Part shown: in pieces, positions 35,273-46,503 of the stretch
Position numbering within the stretch: position 1 is the first letter of the stretch
Layout: each line of letters opens with the position of its first letter
NCBI RefSeq assembly: GCF_018294505.1
Contig: NC_057803.1
Coordinates: 691,623,077 to 691,687,076, forward strand
From: Triticum aestivum
Lineage: Eukaryota > Streptophyta > Magnoliopsida > Poales > Poaceae
DNA: 64,000 bases
Direction of reading: 5' to 3'
Position numbers and translations under genes: made by a program
The notes under the pieces: generated by a model
What the model was told of the DNA's origin: nothing
What the model saw: the letters and a program-made list of their open reading frames with translations, nothing else
Database searches by the model: none

Positions 35273-35595
35273 AGTCGATCCTTGGCGGAGAGGTGAATTT
35301 TTTCGATCGGGAATTCCCCACCCTTTTCTCCCACCCTTCTTCGCAAGCGGCGGCGGTGCCTGCGGGTGCGAGGCGGCGGGGTTGTGTTGGTTGGCGGCGG
35401 TGAAATTCGAGCACAGATTTGTCGAGCAGAGTCGGTTGATCGGGTAAACTGCTCGATCGGTAAAATTCCGAGCTCCAGCACATATCTGTGTGCTACGGCA
35501 GCGTGGATCGTGGCGGCGGCAGGATCAGAGGCAAGGGAAGGGTTGCTGGGGATATCCAGTGGTAAAATTCCTCAACCGAACCTCTAATCAAGGTG

Positions 35596-38500
35596 ATGGG
35601 GCGGACTAAAGCTATCGATGAAGCAGATTTGCAAGAAGTGTTGGGCCTTCGGGATGATTTAGGAGGGTTACAGCAGGAGAGCACACAGCTGCGTTCGAAA
35701 ATGACCAAGTTGCAGGAGGAAATGCAATCGATGAGTGGCAAACAAGGGGAAATCTCAAAGCATGTGGGTAACGTGGAGCAAGTGGTGTTGGATCTCAGTA
35801 AGCAGTTGTCGGCGATGAGTTCAGTCTTGCAGACATTGGTGAAATCCACAGCTCCCCAACAGCAACAGGAGAGACCATCTAGCTCTAGTCAGATCCCAAA
35901 TTCCCCAACATTACAGCAGGAAGAGATGCATAGTCAGGTGGACAGAACAGAGCAACTCAGGAAACAATTGGAGCTGGAGAGAGAGAAATCCAAACAAATT
36001 GAAGAGCAACTGCAAAACTTACCTCCTATTAGGACAAACCGAGTTCAGGCACCCCCAGGATATGCACAACCTATCAGAACTGACACAATGCCAAATGTGG
36101 GAACCCCCATGACTGCTAGAGATCAGATGCATACACCTGTTTTCAATCAGTACTATCAGAACAACAGAGATAGGCAACTATGGCAAGGATACTGCAGAAC
36201 TTACGAACAAGACATGCAAGCACAGTTCATGAAGTCACTAACAAAAGGTCCCAAGCTGGATTTTCCAAGATTCTCAGGTGAAGATCCTGTAGGCTGGCTG
36301 AGGCAGTGCAATAAGTTTCAAATGTCAGGAGCTCCAGAGGAGTACAAGATACCACTGGCCCAAATGTATGTAATAGGAGATGTAGATGTGTGGTTGAGAA
36401 GGTCTGGACTACTTAAAAAGCAGTTGACATGGAAGCAGTTTGGAGTTGAGGTAGTCAAACGGTTCTCTGACAATGGTTCATGTGATCTAATTGAAATATT
36501 CAATTCACTCAAGCAGTTGCAGAGTATAGTATCTGAATATACCAAAATGTTTGAAGATTTAATGGCTGATGTTCAAGAGGAAAATCCTGAGCTGATAGAA
36601 CTCTGGTTTGTGAGATGCTATGTAAATGGCTTAAGGGATGGGATCAAGTATCAGTTGAGGCCACTTCGTCCTCAAACTCTTACAGATGCTTATTGCTTAG
36701 CTAAGGACATAGAGCCTTGTCACCCTCATGTGCCCATAGCACCTAAGAAAATAGGGGCAACCTATACCAATTTCTATCAGAAGAACAATTGGTCTACTCC
36801 AGGGAAGCAGAGCACACCCGTCCTACCAACACAACTGCCAGTAAGGCAAGCAGAGATACCTGTTAACAATTCCCAGAAAATAAGAAAAGTGGGAGAGTGC
36901 TGGAGATGTTGGGACAAATGGATGCATGGCCACAAATGTAAATTAATCCCTAATGTGCACTTGTTACAACAAGAGGGTGAGGACCAACAGCAAGAAGAAC
37001 TGGAAGATGCAGGACAACAAGAACAAATGGAAGCAGTAGAACAAGAAGAACAAGTGATGTTTGTTTCAGCTCATGCTATGGGACAAGGATTGGCAGTTCC
37101 CACCCCAACAATTGTGATACATATCAATGGAAAGAGAGCAGTTGCTCTACTAGACTCAGGCAGTACAACTTCTTTCATTAATGCACAGTTTGCAGCTAAA
37201 CTCAATTGCAACATGATTCCAGTAAAACCTAAAGCTATTGAAGTAGCTGGAGGACGGAAATTAATGTCTACTGCTGTCGTACCAAACTGTGAGTTTCAGG
37301 TAGCAAAAATCAAGTTGTCCCACAATTTCAGAACATTAGACCTGCCCAGTCATGATGTTATATTGGGATATGACTGGTTTACTACAGTAAGTCCAGTTTC
37401 CTTTGATATTCCCAAACAGAATTTCAGTTTTGCACAACAGGGTCAGAAAACTGTGACTACTGCCATTTACACAAATCCTGAAACAACCAAGGAAGTACCA
37501 GTGGAAAGAGTGCAAAAGCAAATGGAAAAAGGAGCGGAGGTTTTCCTTTTACAAGTGCACAATGTTTTAATGGAAGCACCTGAAGGAACTAAAACACCCC
37601 CTCAAATACAGAAGTTAGTGATGGAATATGCTGACTTATTTGAGGAACCTACTACACTTCCTCCTCACAGAGCTTTAGACCACAAAATTCCATTGGTACC
37701 TGGTGCTAACCCTTCCCATATGAGGCCTTATAGAGTGCCCCAACACCAAAAGAAGGAAATGGAGGAGCAGATCAAGAAGCTGCTGGCAGCACACCTGATT
37801 AGACACAATCAGAGTCCGTATGCTGCTCCAGTACTGTTGGTCAAAAAGAAAGACAGCTCCATGAGATTATGTACTGACTTCAGGAAGTTGAATGCCTTGA
37901 CAATTAAGAACAATTTCCCAGTTCCAGTCATTGAGGACTTGTTGGATGAGCTGCATGGAGCTAAATATTTCTCTAAATTGGACCTAAGATCTAGTTATCA
38001 TCAAATTAGGATGCATCCAGAAGACATACACAAAACAGCTTTCAGAACTTTTTTAGGCCACTTTGAATACCTGGTGATGCCTTTTGGGCTGTCTAATGCA
38101 CCTGGCACCTTCCAAGAACTGATGAATACTATCTTTGGTCCTTATCTGAGGAAATTTGTGTTAGTTTACTTTGATGACATTCTCATCTACAGCAGAAACC
38201 TCAAGGAACACTTGGAGCACATTAAGATAGTAATGGAGGTGTTGAGAACAAACAAGCTTTTTGCAAAGCTATCCAAGTGTGTGTTTGAAGTGCAGCAAGT
38301 GGAATATCTAGGGCATGTAATTTCAGAAAAAGGAGTTGCAACTGACCCTCAAAAAATTGCGGCTATTGCTGAATGGCCCACCCCAGACACAGTTACTAAA
38401 GTAAGAAGTTTCCTAGGCCTGGCAGGATATTATAGGAGGTTTATCAAGGGGTATGGTCTCATTTGCAGACCACTGCATGATTTACTGAAAAAGGGCCAAT

Positions 38501-39090
38501 TCCAATGGACACAAGTGCATGATAAAGCTTTTGCTCAACTGAAACAAGCACTAACTACAGCACCAGTACTGGCACTTCCCAATTTCAGTAAACCATTTGT
38601 GTTGGAAACTGATGCTTCAGGAAAAGGAATTGGAGCTGTACTAATGCAAGATGGACAACCAATCTCTTACTACAGCTCAGCCCTTTGCCCAAGAAATGCA
38701 ACACTTTCCACTTATGAGAAAGAAGCATTGGCTATTCTTGAAGCACTTAAAAGGTGGAGGCATTATTTGCTAGGCAAGGAAGTGGTGATTAAAATTGATC
38801 AGCAGTCCTTGAAGTTCATTACAGATCAGAAAATCACTAAAGGGGTGCAACATAAACTCATTATGAAGCTGTTAGAGTTCAACTTTACTATACAATATAA
38901 AAAGGGGGTGGAAAACAGAGTAGCTGATGCACTTTCAAGGCTCATTCCTAAATGTTTTGCTATTTCTGCGGTCACTCCTACTTGGGCTGAGGAACTAATA
39001 ACTAGTTATCAACAGGATCAACACACAAGAACAGTATGGTACAAAAACAGAGCGGAAATTCTGACTACACAATACATGCTGGGGTTATAA
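35596..39090 (+). CDS. Chromovirus Gag-protease-RT-RNase H, one uninterrupted frame
   Basis: About 1,164 residues from ATG 35596 ([12 protein letters not shown]). Order with rough residue positions: coiled coil 15-75; gag core 215-340; one zinc knuckle [14 protein letters not shown] near 435-450; Gln/Glu-rich linker 455-490; aspartic protease [11 protein letters not shown] near 517; RT 700-900 with [34 protein letters not shown] and the catalytic [10 protein letters not shown] near 858; RNase H from about 1000 with [14 protein letters not shown]. It ends near 39090 only because a frame change near 39020-39060 moves integrase to another frame. All catalytic motifs I looked for are intact. It makes the capsid and the cDNA-synthesis enzymes of the element. 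Confidence 0.92.
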   Translation: MGRTKAIDEADLQEVLGLRDDLGGLQQESTQLRSKMTKLQEEMQSMSGKQGEISKHVGNVEQVVLDLSKQLSAMSSVLQTLVKSTAPQQQQERPSSSSQIPNSPTLQQEEMHSQVDRTEQLRKQLELEREKSKQIEEQLQNLPPIRTNRVQAPPGYAQPIRTDTMPNVGTPMTARDQMHTPVFNQYYQNNRDRQLWQGYCRTYEQDMQAQFMKSLTKGPKLDFPRFSGEDPVGWLRQCNKFQMSGAPEEYKIPLAQMYVIGDVDVWLRRSGLLKKQLTWKQFGVEVVKRFSDNGSCDLIEIFNSLKQLQSIVSEYTKMFEDLMADVQEENPELIELWFVRCYVNGLRDGIKYQLRPLRPQTLTDAYCLAKDIEPCHPHVPIAPKKIGATYTNFYQKNNWSTPGKQSTPVLPTQLPVRQAEIPVNNSQKIRKVGECWRCWDKWMHGHKCKLIPNVHLLQQEGEDQQQEELEDAGQQEQMEAVEQEEQVMFVSAHAMGQGLAVPTPTIVIHINGKRAVALLDSGSTTSFINAQFAAKLNCNMIPVKPKAIEVAGGRKLMSTAVVPNCEFQVAKIKLSHNFRTLDLPSHDVILGYDWFTTVSPVSFDIPKQNFSFAQQGQKTVTTAIYTNPETTKEVPVERVQKQMEKGAEVFLLQVHNVLMEAPEGTKTPPQIQKLVMEYADLFEEPTTLPPHRALDHKIPLVPGANPSHMRPYRVPQHQKKEMEEQIKKLLAAHLIRHNQSPYAAPVLLVKKKDSSMRLCTDFRKLNALTIKNNFPVPVIEDLLDELHGAKYFSKLDLRSSYHQIRMHPEDIHKTAFRTFLGHFEYLVMPFGLSNAPGTFQELMNTIFGPYLRKFVLVYFDDILIYSRNLKEHLEHIKIVMEVLRTNKLFAKLSKCVFEVQQVEYLGHVISEKGVATDPQKIAAIAEWPTPDTVTKVRSFLGLAGYYRRFIKGYGLICRPLHDLLKKGQFQWTQVHDKAFAQLKQALTTAPVLALPNFSKPFVLETDASGKGIGAVLMQDGQPISYYSSALCPRNATLSTYEKEALAILEALKRWRHYLLGKEVVIKIDQQSLKFITDQKITKGVQHKLIMKLLEFNFTIQYKKGVENRVADALSRLIPKCFAISAVTPTWAEELITSYQQDQHTRTVWYKNRAEILTTQYMLGL

Positions 39091-40436
39091 GGTACAAAGG
39101 AAAGTTGTTAGTGGGAAAGTCAGTGGAACTCAGAAACAAACTAATAACAGCTCTACACAATTCCTCTGTGGGGGGACACTCAGGAAGAAGGGCTACTTAT
39201 CACAGAGTTAAAGGCATTTTTTATTGGCCTGGGCTGAAAGCTGATGTGGAAAGTTTCATTGTTGCTTGCCCCATATGCCAAAGAGCAAAGCATGAAACCT
39301 GCTTACAACCAGGGCTACTTGATCCCCTGCCTGTAGCAGACATGGCCTGGCAACATATAACAATGGACTTTGTGGAAGGTTTGCCTAAATCTAATGGCAA
39401 GGATGTGATCATGGTGGTGGTGGATAGGTTTACTAAATACAGTCACTTTATTCCTCTGTCTCATCCTTATTCAGTTTTATCTGTGGCACAAGCATTTGTG
39501 GACAACATTGTCAAGCTGCATGGACCTCCAAAGTTAATTATCTCTGATAGAGACAGGATTTTTATGAGTAAATTGTGGAAAGATATTTTTTCTGCCTTAA
39601 AAGTGGAGCTGCAGTACAGTACAGCTTACCACCCCCAGACTGATGGCCAGACAGAGAGGGTGAATCAATGCTTAGAGACTTACTTGAGATGCATGGCTAC
39701 TGATCAGCCTCACAAGTGGTTAGCTTGGCTTTCAATAGCTGAGTACTGGTACAATTCTACCTATCACACCACTCTCAAAATGTCCCCCTTTCAGGCCTTG
39801 TACGGATTTCCCCCACCCTTAATTTCAGAGCTTGCAATTCCTAGCCCCGAGGAGGAGGAAGCACAGGATTTTCTATCCTCCAAACAACAGATGCTGGAAA
39901 AGTTGAAGGACAATTTGTGCAAAGCTCAACACCGAATGAAAAGATAGGCAGATCTTAAGAGAGTGGAAAGAAGCTTTTCAGTGGGAGATATGGTATACTT
40001 GAAAATGGCTCCATATCGATTGGCGGCTTTTGGATTCAGGGGTGCCTTAAAACTTCAGAATAAGTATTATGGCCCTTTTCTGATCATCCAGAAGGTGGGA
40101 AACTCAGCATATAAGCTCCAATTTCCCCAGGGAGTGCAGATACATCCAGTCTTCCATGTCAGTCAGCTCGAGAAACACATTGGCAGCAAGACAATTCCAA
40201 GTCAAATTCTGCCTATGGTTAATGCAGACGGCACCATCAAAACTGGTCCGGCAGCAGTGATTCAAGTCAGACAGATACCACGCAACATCTTGCCGGTGGT
40301 GCAGTGGTTGATCCAGTGGCAAAACCTGTCAGAAGAAGAGGCCACGTGGGAAGATGCAGATTTTATCAAGTACTCATTTCCCGAGTTCTTCAGAACAACT
40401 ACTCAAGCGTCGAGAGAGGCAGCAACAACGACGTGA
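39036..40436 (+). pseudogene. Chromovirus integrase with C-terminal chromodomain
   Basis: The frame differs from the upstream ORF and is cut once by TAG 39945-39947. It contains the zinc-binding His/His and CPICQRAK pair, MDFVEGLPKS (first Asp), IISDRDRIFMS (second Asp) and QTDGQTERVNQ (Glu). After the stop the same frame goes on (39963-40436) with the GPFLI..V...AYKL core of the C-terminal domain, FHVSQLEKHI and a chromodomain-like end (WLIQWQNLSEEEATWEDADF). Chromodomains of this kind direct integration towards particular chromatin. With only a frameshift and a stop, the decay looks recent. Confidence 0.88.
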
Positions 40437-40452
40437 GGACTCGTCGTAACTC

Positions 40453-40465
40453 AAGAAGGGGGCAA
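40453..40465 (+). other. Polypurine tract of the chromovirus
   Basis: AAGAAGGGGGCAA directly precedes the 3' LTR. Confidence 0.75.
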
Positions 40466-40823
40466 TGTCAGGCATCGACAAGTTCAGTTAACTGTAGAGG
40501 TTCAGAAAAATGTTTCGCTGCAACCAACGATCAGGATCGCTCCTCACCAGCGCTTCGTCGCTAACCGCTGATGGCTGTTACCGTTAGAAGTCTGTTACTG
40601 TTACTTTTCACGGTCTTGCCGGGTAAATGGGGTCCCTATAAATACAGCCGGGGTGTGGCTGTCATTGGCATCGATCTGTTTTCCACAATATTGCCGCAAT
40701 GGCTTATCATACTCTCTTATAGTTCATACTTTTTCAATACAAAAGGGGATCTGAGAGAGACTCTATACAAAATCCGACCATATACTCCTGATATTTCGCA
40801 TAGATCGTAGTTAGGTCTTGACA
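40466..40823 (+). repeat. 3' LTR of the chromovirus
   Basis: 358 bp, paired with 34899-35256. The 8 differences include two adjacent pairs (ACA/ATG near position 45 and CAT/CGG near 165). Confidence 0.92.
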
Positions 40824-40828
40824 CGGCC

Positions 40829-41440
40829 GCCAACTGTGCCTCCCGATTACTCCATCTCTCCTTCACTACATGAATCACAGAATCAGAACAGGACAATTAG
40901 ATACTGCAGTGCTGACAAGTACGTCATCATCTAACTAGCACAACATTTTCTCTCTGTATCACCGTGTTGGTCCTTTCCTTTTTTGATATTGAAATTTGTA
41001 ATCTTATTTCTTTAGCGGCCACAACTAATGAAAAGGAATATGCCATCTCAAGTCGTGAGGTGAAATTATATTTGTGTTTTTGCTATACAAATCTCTGTAT
41101 GTACTCAGTTCCAGTTTTGGCTTTTTATGTGCTGATTCTACAATGTTTTTCCTGCGGGTCCAAATCATTGGTTTACTGTTGAAAATATGTTTTGTCCTTA
41201 AACCTTAATTTCTAGAGTATGCAGTCGATATGACGACTAAACCAGTGCTCTTATGTGTATCTCTGATTCGGATTGATAGCCTCAATCTGCTCTTTATTTA
41301 TTTATATGTTCAAACATCTCATATTATACCTACAACTTTGAATAAATATGCTATATGACTACATTGACACACTATGATATGTTCATTTTTTAACTGTTCA
41401 CTTTGTCATCTTAAATAATTATAATATTATCAAGATGGCG
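40829..41440. other. AT-rich sequence between chromovirus and Helitron end
   Basis: It continues the host sequence of 34621-34898. A donor-like AAGTACGTC lies near 40917 after an exon-like GC-balanced stretch, and AT-rich intron-like sequence follows. No confirmed gene; it may be captured gene pieces inside a Helitron. Confidence 0.35.
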
Positions 41441-41470
41441 AGCGCAGCAACGCGCGCTTACATGTTCTAG
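41441..41470 (+). mobile_element. Helitron 3' terminus
   Basis: A GC hairpin (AGCGC...GCGCT, 41441-41458) is followed by 8 nt and CTAG at 41467-41470, with T next. The pattern is the same as at 15635-15663. The 5' end is not located. Confidence 0.55.
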
Positions 41471-42169
41471 TGTCCTATATTCTCACGCGACTGGTCATCT
41501 GATCCTACAGTCTGATAGCTCTGTGATTGTTAATGCCATCAACACCATGTCACAGATACCAGACTATGGAAATCAGAGACTTATGCTCCAGTTTCCACTG
41601 TACAAAAGTAGTGAGGATTGATCAATAAAAAAAATTGCGCGCTATACCAAAATAGCGCCAACCATAATATACGCTATTAGCATGCTATATTAGGGAGACC
41701 TTGTATACCGATTTATTTAGCGCGACAATTCTCAACATGCTATGGCAGCATTATAATGCTTTTTCCAGTGGGACTGATAGATCTTATAACCTAGTGGCTC
41801 CTGACATGTTAAACTTCGCAAGGGGAGAGGGAGAGTTTTGCGAGTGTTGTTTTGCAACACACACGCCTGTGCGCCGGTTTATGCCCATGAAGACTAAGAA
41901 TGCTTCCTTTGTTCGTTCCAAATTATAAGATTTTTTTATTGGAGTGTAATGTCTTACCCTCTCCCATAGTTTAGGTTGATGATGAACTGGTTGGTGCATA
42001 CAATCTGCACGCCGCTTTCGTTGACCACGTCATAACGACAAAGAATCATTGACATGAAGGAGAGTGTTGGAGTATAATGTCTGACCTGCTGTCATCTTTT
42101 TTCTGATTCAGATGTATATAAACACATTTTAGTGTGTTTGTTCACTCAATACATGATCAGTTTTAAGAT
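41471..42169. other. Spacer with diverged MITE-like arms
   Basis: 41896-41935 (CTTCCTTTGTTCGTTCC then ATTATAAGA) resembles the start of a Stowaway element. 42108-42150 (AGATGTATATAAACACATTT, then TTCACTCA) resembles its other arm. Both are diverged and I see no clean TA duplication. 41630-41745 contains several TAGCGC(G) motifs in both orientations. No gene. Confidence 0.4.
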
Positions 42170-42653
42170 GGTCCCGGGAGCGGGAGGTAAGAGCAATACA
42201 CACTAGTACATGACCCCAGTGGGCCTGCGAGGCACCTTCGTCTCACACGCTTCTGGTCGATAAATACCAGTCCCTCCCCGGACCTCTTAATTCCAGTTGA
42301 AGTTCCTCTACCAACAATGAACATAGATTATATCCAAAGTTTACAACAACTTTGTGGGCTTGAAAGGCACCAGGAATGATTATACAGACATCGGGCAGTG
42401 TCTCTGGAACATTTTTATGTCTTGGACATCACTGTCCCAGTGACAAGGTAATTAGCCAAGATGGGAAGAGGCCTTTGCGGTCCTGCAGTTGCGGATCAAA
42501 ACAACTACATGCACTGATTTGTGTAGTTATCCTACTTTCTGACGCGAGAAACGTACATCCTGTCCTTAGCCAGAAACATGTCAAGCAGAATGTCAATGTG
42601 GATGGTACATTTGTTTCCGTTCCTCCAGCCACGAGTGTTTCTGACCCAAAGGA
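42170..42653 (+). repeat. Copy 2 of the duplicated unit, 5' part
   Basis: It contains the GATAAATA block (about 42260), then GGCTTGAAAGGCACCAGG, GGGAAGAGGCCT and a GACGCGAGAAACGTACATCC segment. These align in order with 55340-55560 (copy 3) and 56290-56640 (copy 4). The ORF at 42376-42699 is not preserved in the other copies. The unit is cut at 42656 by a Harbinger-like element and continues beyond it. Confidence 0.6.
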
Positions 42654-42656
42654 TAA

Positions 42657-43997
42657 GAGCATCTCTAGCAGACCCCGTAAAAGGGCCGAACGCATATAAT
42701 TTCAGCGAGTATACGGGTTCGCCCTATTTTTATAGCCAGAATAGACACCGTATCTTGGGCCCGACCCGTAAAACAATTATCATGGCCCGGAAAATGTCCC
42801 GCTCCACCGCTATATATGCGGTTTCACTGCTCGGATACGGGTTAAACCCTATCCGCCGCTTCGCCGCGATTCCCCTCGTCCTCCTCCCCAATTTTCGTCG
42901 CAGGCGAGCCTAAAAAAGGCCTAGCGACCCATGGATGGTTACGGGAGCGGTGGAGATGACGCGGAGTGCCCGCCGCAGATTTTACGCCGCACGTAAGTGG
43001 GGGTGCGGAGGTGGCTCAGCCACGGGAGCCGGCCGCCGCTGGCGTTCGAACGCCGCGAGCTCGCGGTGCGCCGCCATGCCTCCTCCGACTCCTCCGCTGT
43101 GGAGAGCTCGTCCGCGGGCGCCTCGAGCTCATTGCTCACTCTGGTCAAGAGAGAGCCAGAGGAGCTCGGGCCGCTCGCTGTCAAGCTCGAGGCCGACGCG
43201 CCGCTGCGTCGAGGAGTAATCNNNNNNNNNNNNNNNNNNNNNNNNNNNNNNNNNNNNNNNNNNNNNNNNNNNNNNNNNNNNNNNNNNNNNNNNNNNNNNN
43301 NNNNNNNNNNNNNNNNNNNNNNNNNNNNNNNNNNNNNNNNNNNNNNNNNNNNNNNNNNNNNNNNNNNNNNNNNNNNNNNNNNNNNNNNNNNNNNNNNNNN
43401 NNNNNNNNNNNNNNNNNNNNNNNNNNNNNNNNNNNNNNNNNNNNNNNNNNNNNNNNNNNNNNNNNNNNNNNNNNNNNNNNNNNNNNNNNNNNNNNNNNNN
43501 NNNNNNNNNNNNNNNNNNNNNNNNNNNNNNNNNNNNNNNNNNNNNNNNNNNNNNNNNNNNNNNNNNNNNNGAGTCGCGGCGTTGCAGGCGCACGCATCCA
43601 AGGAGGTGGACCCGCGCGTCATGAAGGCCGAGCAAGCCAAGGTCTTCATCGACCTCGACTCCGACAAGGACTGAGCTCCTCCGGCTCCTCCGCTGCATCG
43701 TCGCCGCCGCGAGCTCGTCGATTTTGGTAGTGTAGGCTCGGTTACGCTGCACGGCCCGCAGATCCCCCCCCCCCTAGTAGTACAATGTAGTATAATGATG
43801 AACTATGTAGTATGATGATGAACTATGTATGATCAATGTCGTTGCAAGTTTCTCCCGCAAATGCTTTTTTAAAACTTTACAGTTTCATATACGGGGTCTG
43901 ATCTATAGCGCACGAATTCGCCCCGGAAATCAAATCTGAAGCGAATTGTAAACAAGTTTTGCGAGTCGGAGTTGTACGGGGTCTGCTAGAGATACTC
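42657..43997. mobile_element. Harbinger-like non-autonomous element carrying an ORF
   Basis: The ends are inverted: GAGCATCTCTAGCAGACCCC at left and, on the opposite strand, GAGTATCTCTAGCAGACCCC at right. Flanks are TAA and TAG, an imperfect 3-bp TWA duplication typical of PIF/Harbinger. 349 Ns hide the middle. No transposase is visible. Confidence 0.75.
42931..43672 (+). pseudogene. ORF carried by the Harbinger-like element
   Basis: It starts MDGYGSGGDDAEC at 42931. An in-frame TAA follows at about 42994-42996, placed at a GTAAGT that could instead be a splice donor. The same frame continues with LTLVKREPEELGPLAVKLE, enters the gap and ends MKAEQAKVFIDLDSDKD before TGA 43670-43672. The Lys/Glu (SUMO-site-like VKxE) repeats and acidic tail resemble proteins captured by wheat non-autonomous elements. 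Function unknown. Confidence 0.5.
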
Positions 43998-46111
43998 TAG
44001 GCAAGCTGTATAGGATGGCCCGTCCCTCTCCATCTTCATCCAGGGAACGCCAGTGTTGTGCCGCTGGCCACGTAAACTGCTAAGAGATCTTGAAACGGGC
44101 TTGTGCCGGGCTTTCTAGAGGAAGTATAAACAGAAGTACACGATATAACCATACAAGGTGGTGAGGGAGCTCGCAAACACAGCAGATCCCGTGATAGATG
44201 ACAACCTCGACGCACACGACTAAGTTGCCGAAAGATCATACAGATAGGACCGAATACAATGTCAAAATATGCCCTAGGACATCTAAGCTCCACGACAATG
44301 CCTTCAGGAGAGAAAACGGTGCTACGCGTCACCGTTGTTGAGTCAGAGGCGAACAATGGTTTTCACCTGAAACCCTGGCATGGAGATAAAAACCATAATG
44401 ACATCCTCAAGAGGAGCACCAAACCCGCAGGTGTTGCCGCCATCGATGCCAACGCACGGAGCTTTCACTCTATAGCTCACCCGTCCCACCACGATGCACC
44501 CAGAACCGCAAGACAAGCACAAGCCACCAGATCTGGGTCTGGGGGACGCCACTGCCTGCGATAGAGAACGCGTCCATTCCTCCCACCATGATGCCCGCCG
44601 ATGAGCCAAGTATACAAATCACCATCTGGGGCCGCCGCCAACATCCATGTCCCTAGACATCACCAACCATTCAGGTCACAGCCACGTAAGAGTGAAAGGC
44701 TCATCCTTCAACTCCTAATCAGGCGTCAGTCATTGGGTCTAGGTCAGTGCCTCCACAGTAGGATGCGCTCACACCTGCCTCCCCAGCTGGTCCCGACGGA
44801 CCAGAGGGGATGCAACCTGGTGACTGCCGACAGCCGCCGCTGAGCAAACTTGAATGCTGCAATGCCCGTAGCTAGCGGTGTGGACTCGTCCACTCAGTTG
44901 CACTCGGATTGCCTAACTCGGACTGATGTCACCAACATGAAATGGACAATAATAGCACAATGCGAAGGAAACCAACGACGATCAAGTTAGCTCTTTGTAC
45001 CTACGCAACACGGGATGTCGCCCATCACCACGAACAGATTTCGTGCCGCCCGCCAAAGAAGCCAGCGACCCGGATCGCATCACCGCCAAACCACAGTAGC
45101 TGTGCCGCCCCATCACCGCCCGGAGGACACTGGATAACACCGCCAACGACCGCCGCCCGCACTGAGCCCATCCTCACCTACACGGAGCAAAAGCACCAAC
45201 CCGTCATGGGCGCAGATCAAGCCTGCCCAAGCACAAACCCTTAGTAAAAGCCACCATCGTCGACACTTGGCTGTCGAACACCAGCCACCGCCACCCAAGC
45301 TGCTGGTGTCGCGTCGTCGACCGGTGCAACCACCACGAGCACATAGAACGGAATCAGGGAAGAGCCGGCGCCACAGCTGAGGGCTCCACCATGACCCATC
45401 CTAGCACAAGAAAGGCCGGCGCCGAAGCAGCCACACCAGGACACCGCCTCGCGCCGCACGCTGCAGCCTTGCCTAAGGATCTGGGACGCGCCAAATCTAG
45501 CCAGCCACGGATACATGCCTGTCCATGCGAGGGCAGGAAGCAGCACCAGCCGCGAACACATGCCAGCACATCCAGCCCCACGTGATGCTGACCACACACC
45601 CCCCGTCGCCGCTTCGTGCCTCCACCGCCGAGTCGTGAATCCCTAGCCGCGTGATCCATGTAGGGGAAAGAGAGCCAGCGCCGCCGCCACCAGTGCCAGA
45701 AGGACGGAGCTAGGAATACGTCCAATGGTGTCACCTTCGTTGAGGCATGGGTTCAGCTCTATGATTGGGCACTTATGACCTGTAGTTTATAAAGGAGTCT
45801 CTATATTTTGTTGGTGTCAATTGACACGAGTGACAAAGAGCAAGCTCTGTGCCGTGCAGCACAGGCTTTGTCCGGGGACGAGGGGAGGAGAGATTGACAG
45901 GGGGGTGCCGCCCAGCAGCTAGGTTTGGCTCCCGGGCCGCCGTAGGGAGCGACACGAGACATACGGTGGGGAGTTTCTTCTCCTCTGCTAGGCTTCTGTT
46001 TGCATCATGGTACAGCATAATTTCCACGGCTTAAGAGATACAACTTCATTCATTCCATACATACATGTTGGGTGATGCAGTACAACCAAGCGGCTTGGAC
46101 GTGGATTTTTA
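43998..46111. other. GC-rich sequence of unknown origin within copy 2
   Basis: 43998-44035 and about 46045-46105 still align with copy 4 (56655-56690 and 56745-56785), so about 2 kb between them was inserted. On the minus strand this insert is G/T-rich with many overlapping ORFs (45241-45597, 45354-45734) lacking domains. It resembles the 5' leader region of plant LINEs, but I see no RT. Confidence 0.35.
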
Positions 46112-46246
46112 GAGCACTTGCAACCTAGGCCCTGCTATCCTTGCTCTCCAATATCGCTTTAAGATCCGTGCGACACAACTAAGTTTCTATATGAAATTTT
46201 CTCTTTTTTGCTTCTCCCACATAGAACATATCTTGAAGTTCAAATC

Positions 46247-46411
46247 TGTTAGACTAATATGTCACGTATCGTGACATATCTCCTAATCCCCTAAATCGAG
46301 GAGTATCGATATTGTTGTGATCTCCCATTTATGGTTAGGATTGTAAATCTGTCTATATATTGACATGTAATGGAAAAGCCCAAGTGTGGCAAATATTCTC
46401 CAAATCTTTCA
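46247..46411 (+). repeat. 5' LTR of the Copia element
   Basis: It starts TGTTAGACTAATATG and ends AAATCTTTCA. TATATA lies near 46353. Confidence 0.92.
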
Positions 46412-46423
46412 TGGTATCAGACT
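46412..46423 (+). other. Primer-binding site of the Copia element
   Basis: TGGTATCAGACT immediately follows the LTR and matches the initiator-Met tRNA site for its first ten bases. Confidence 0.8.
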
Positions 46424-46503
46424 AAGAATCCTCTCGCTTCCGCTCCTCCAACCCTAGCGCCGCCGGCTCCTGCTCCCGCGCCGCCGGCCACCACCTCCCT
46501 CCC

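Larger units (their letters stand above)
34899..40823 (+). mobile_element. Young chromodomain Gypsy retrotransposon with 358-bp LTRs
   Basis: 5,925 bp flanked by CGGCC at 34894-34898 and 40824-40828. The LTRs start TGTCAGGCATC and end GGTCTTGACA. By eye they differ at 8 of 358 positions (about 2.2%). A primer-binding-type site TGGTATTCAGAGC starts at 35260, one base longer than the initiator-Met match. The polypurine tract AAGAAGGGGGCAA abuts the 3' LTR. Short LTRs, a single polyprotein and a chromodomain fit the Reina type of plant chromoviruses. Only two coding breaks are seen. Confidence 0.92.

Noticed and set aside
45241..45734. Overlapping GC-rich minus-strand ORFs
   Set aside because: No domain, two competing frames, composition effect of a G/T-rich repeat.
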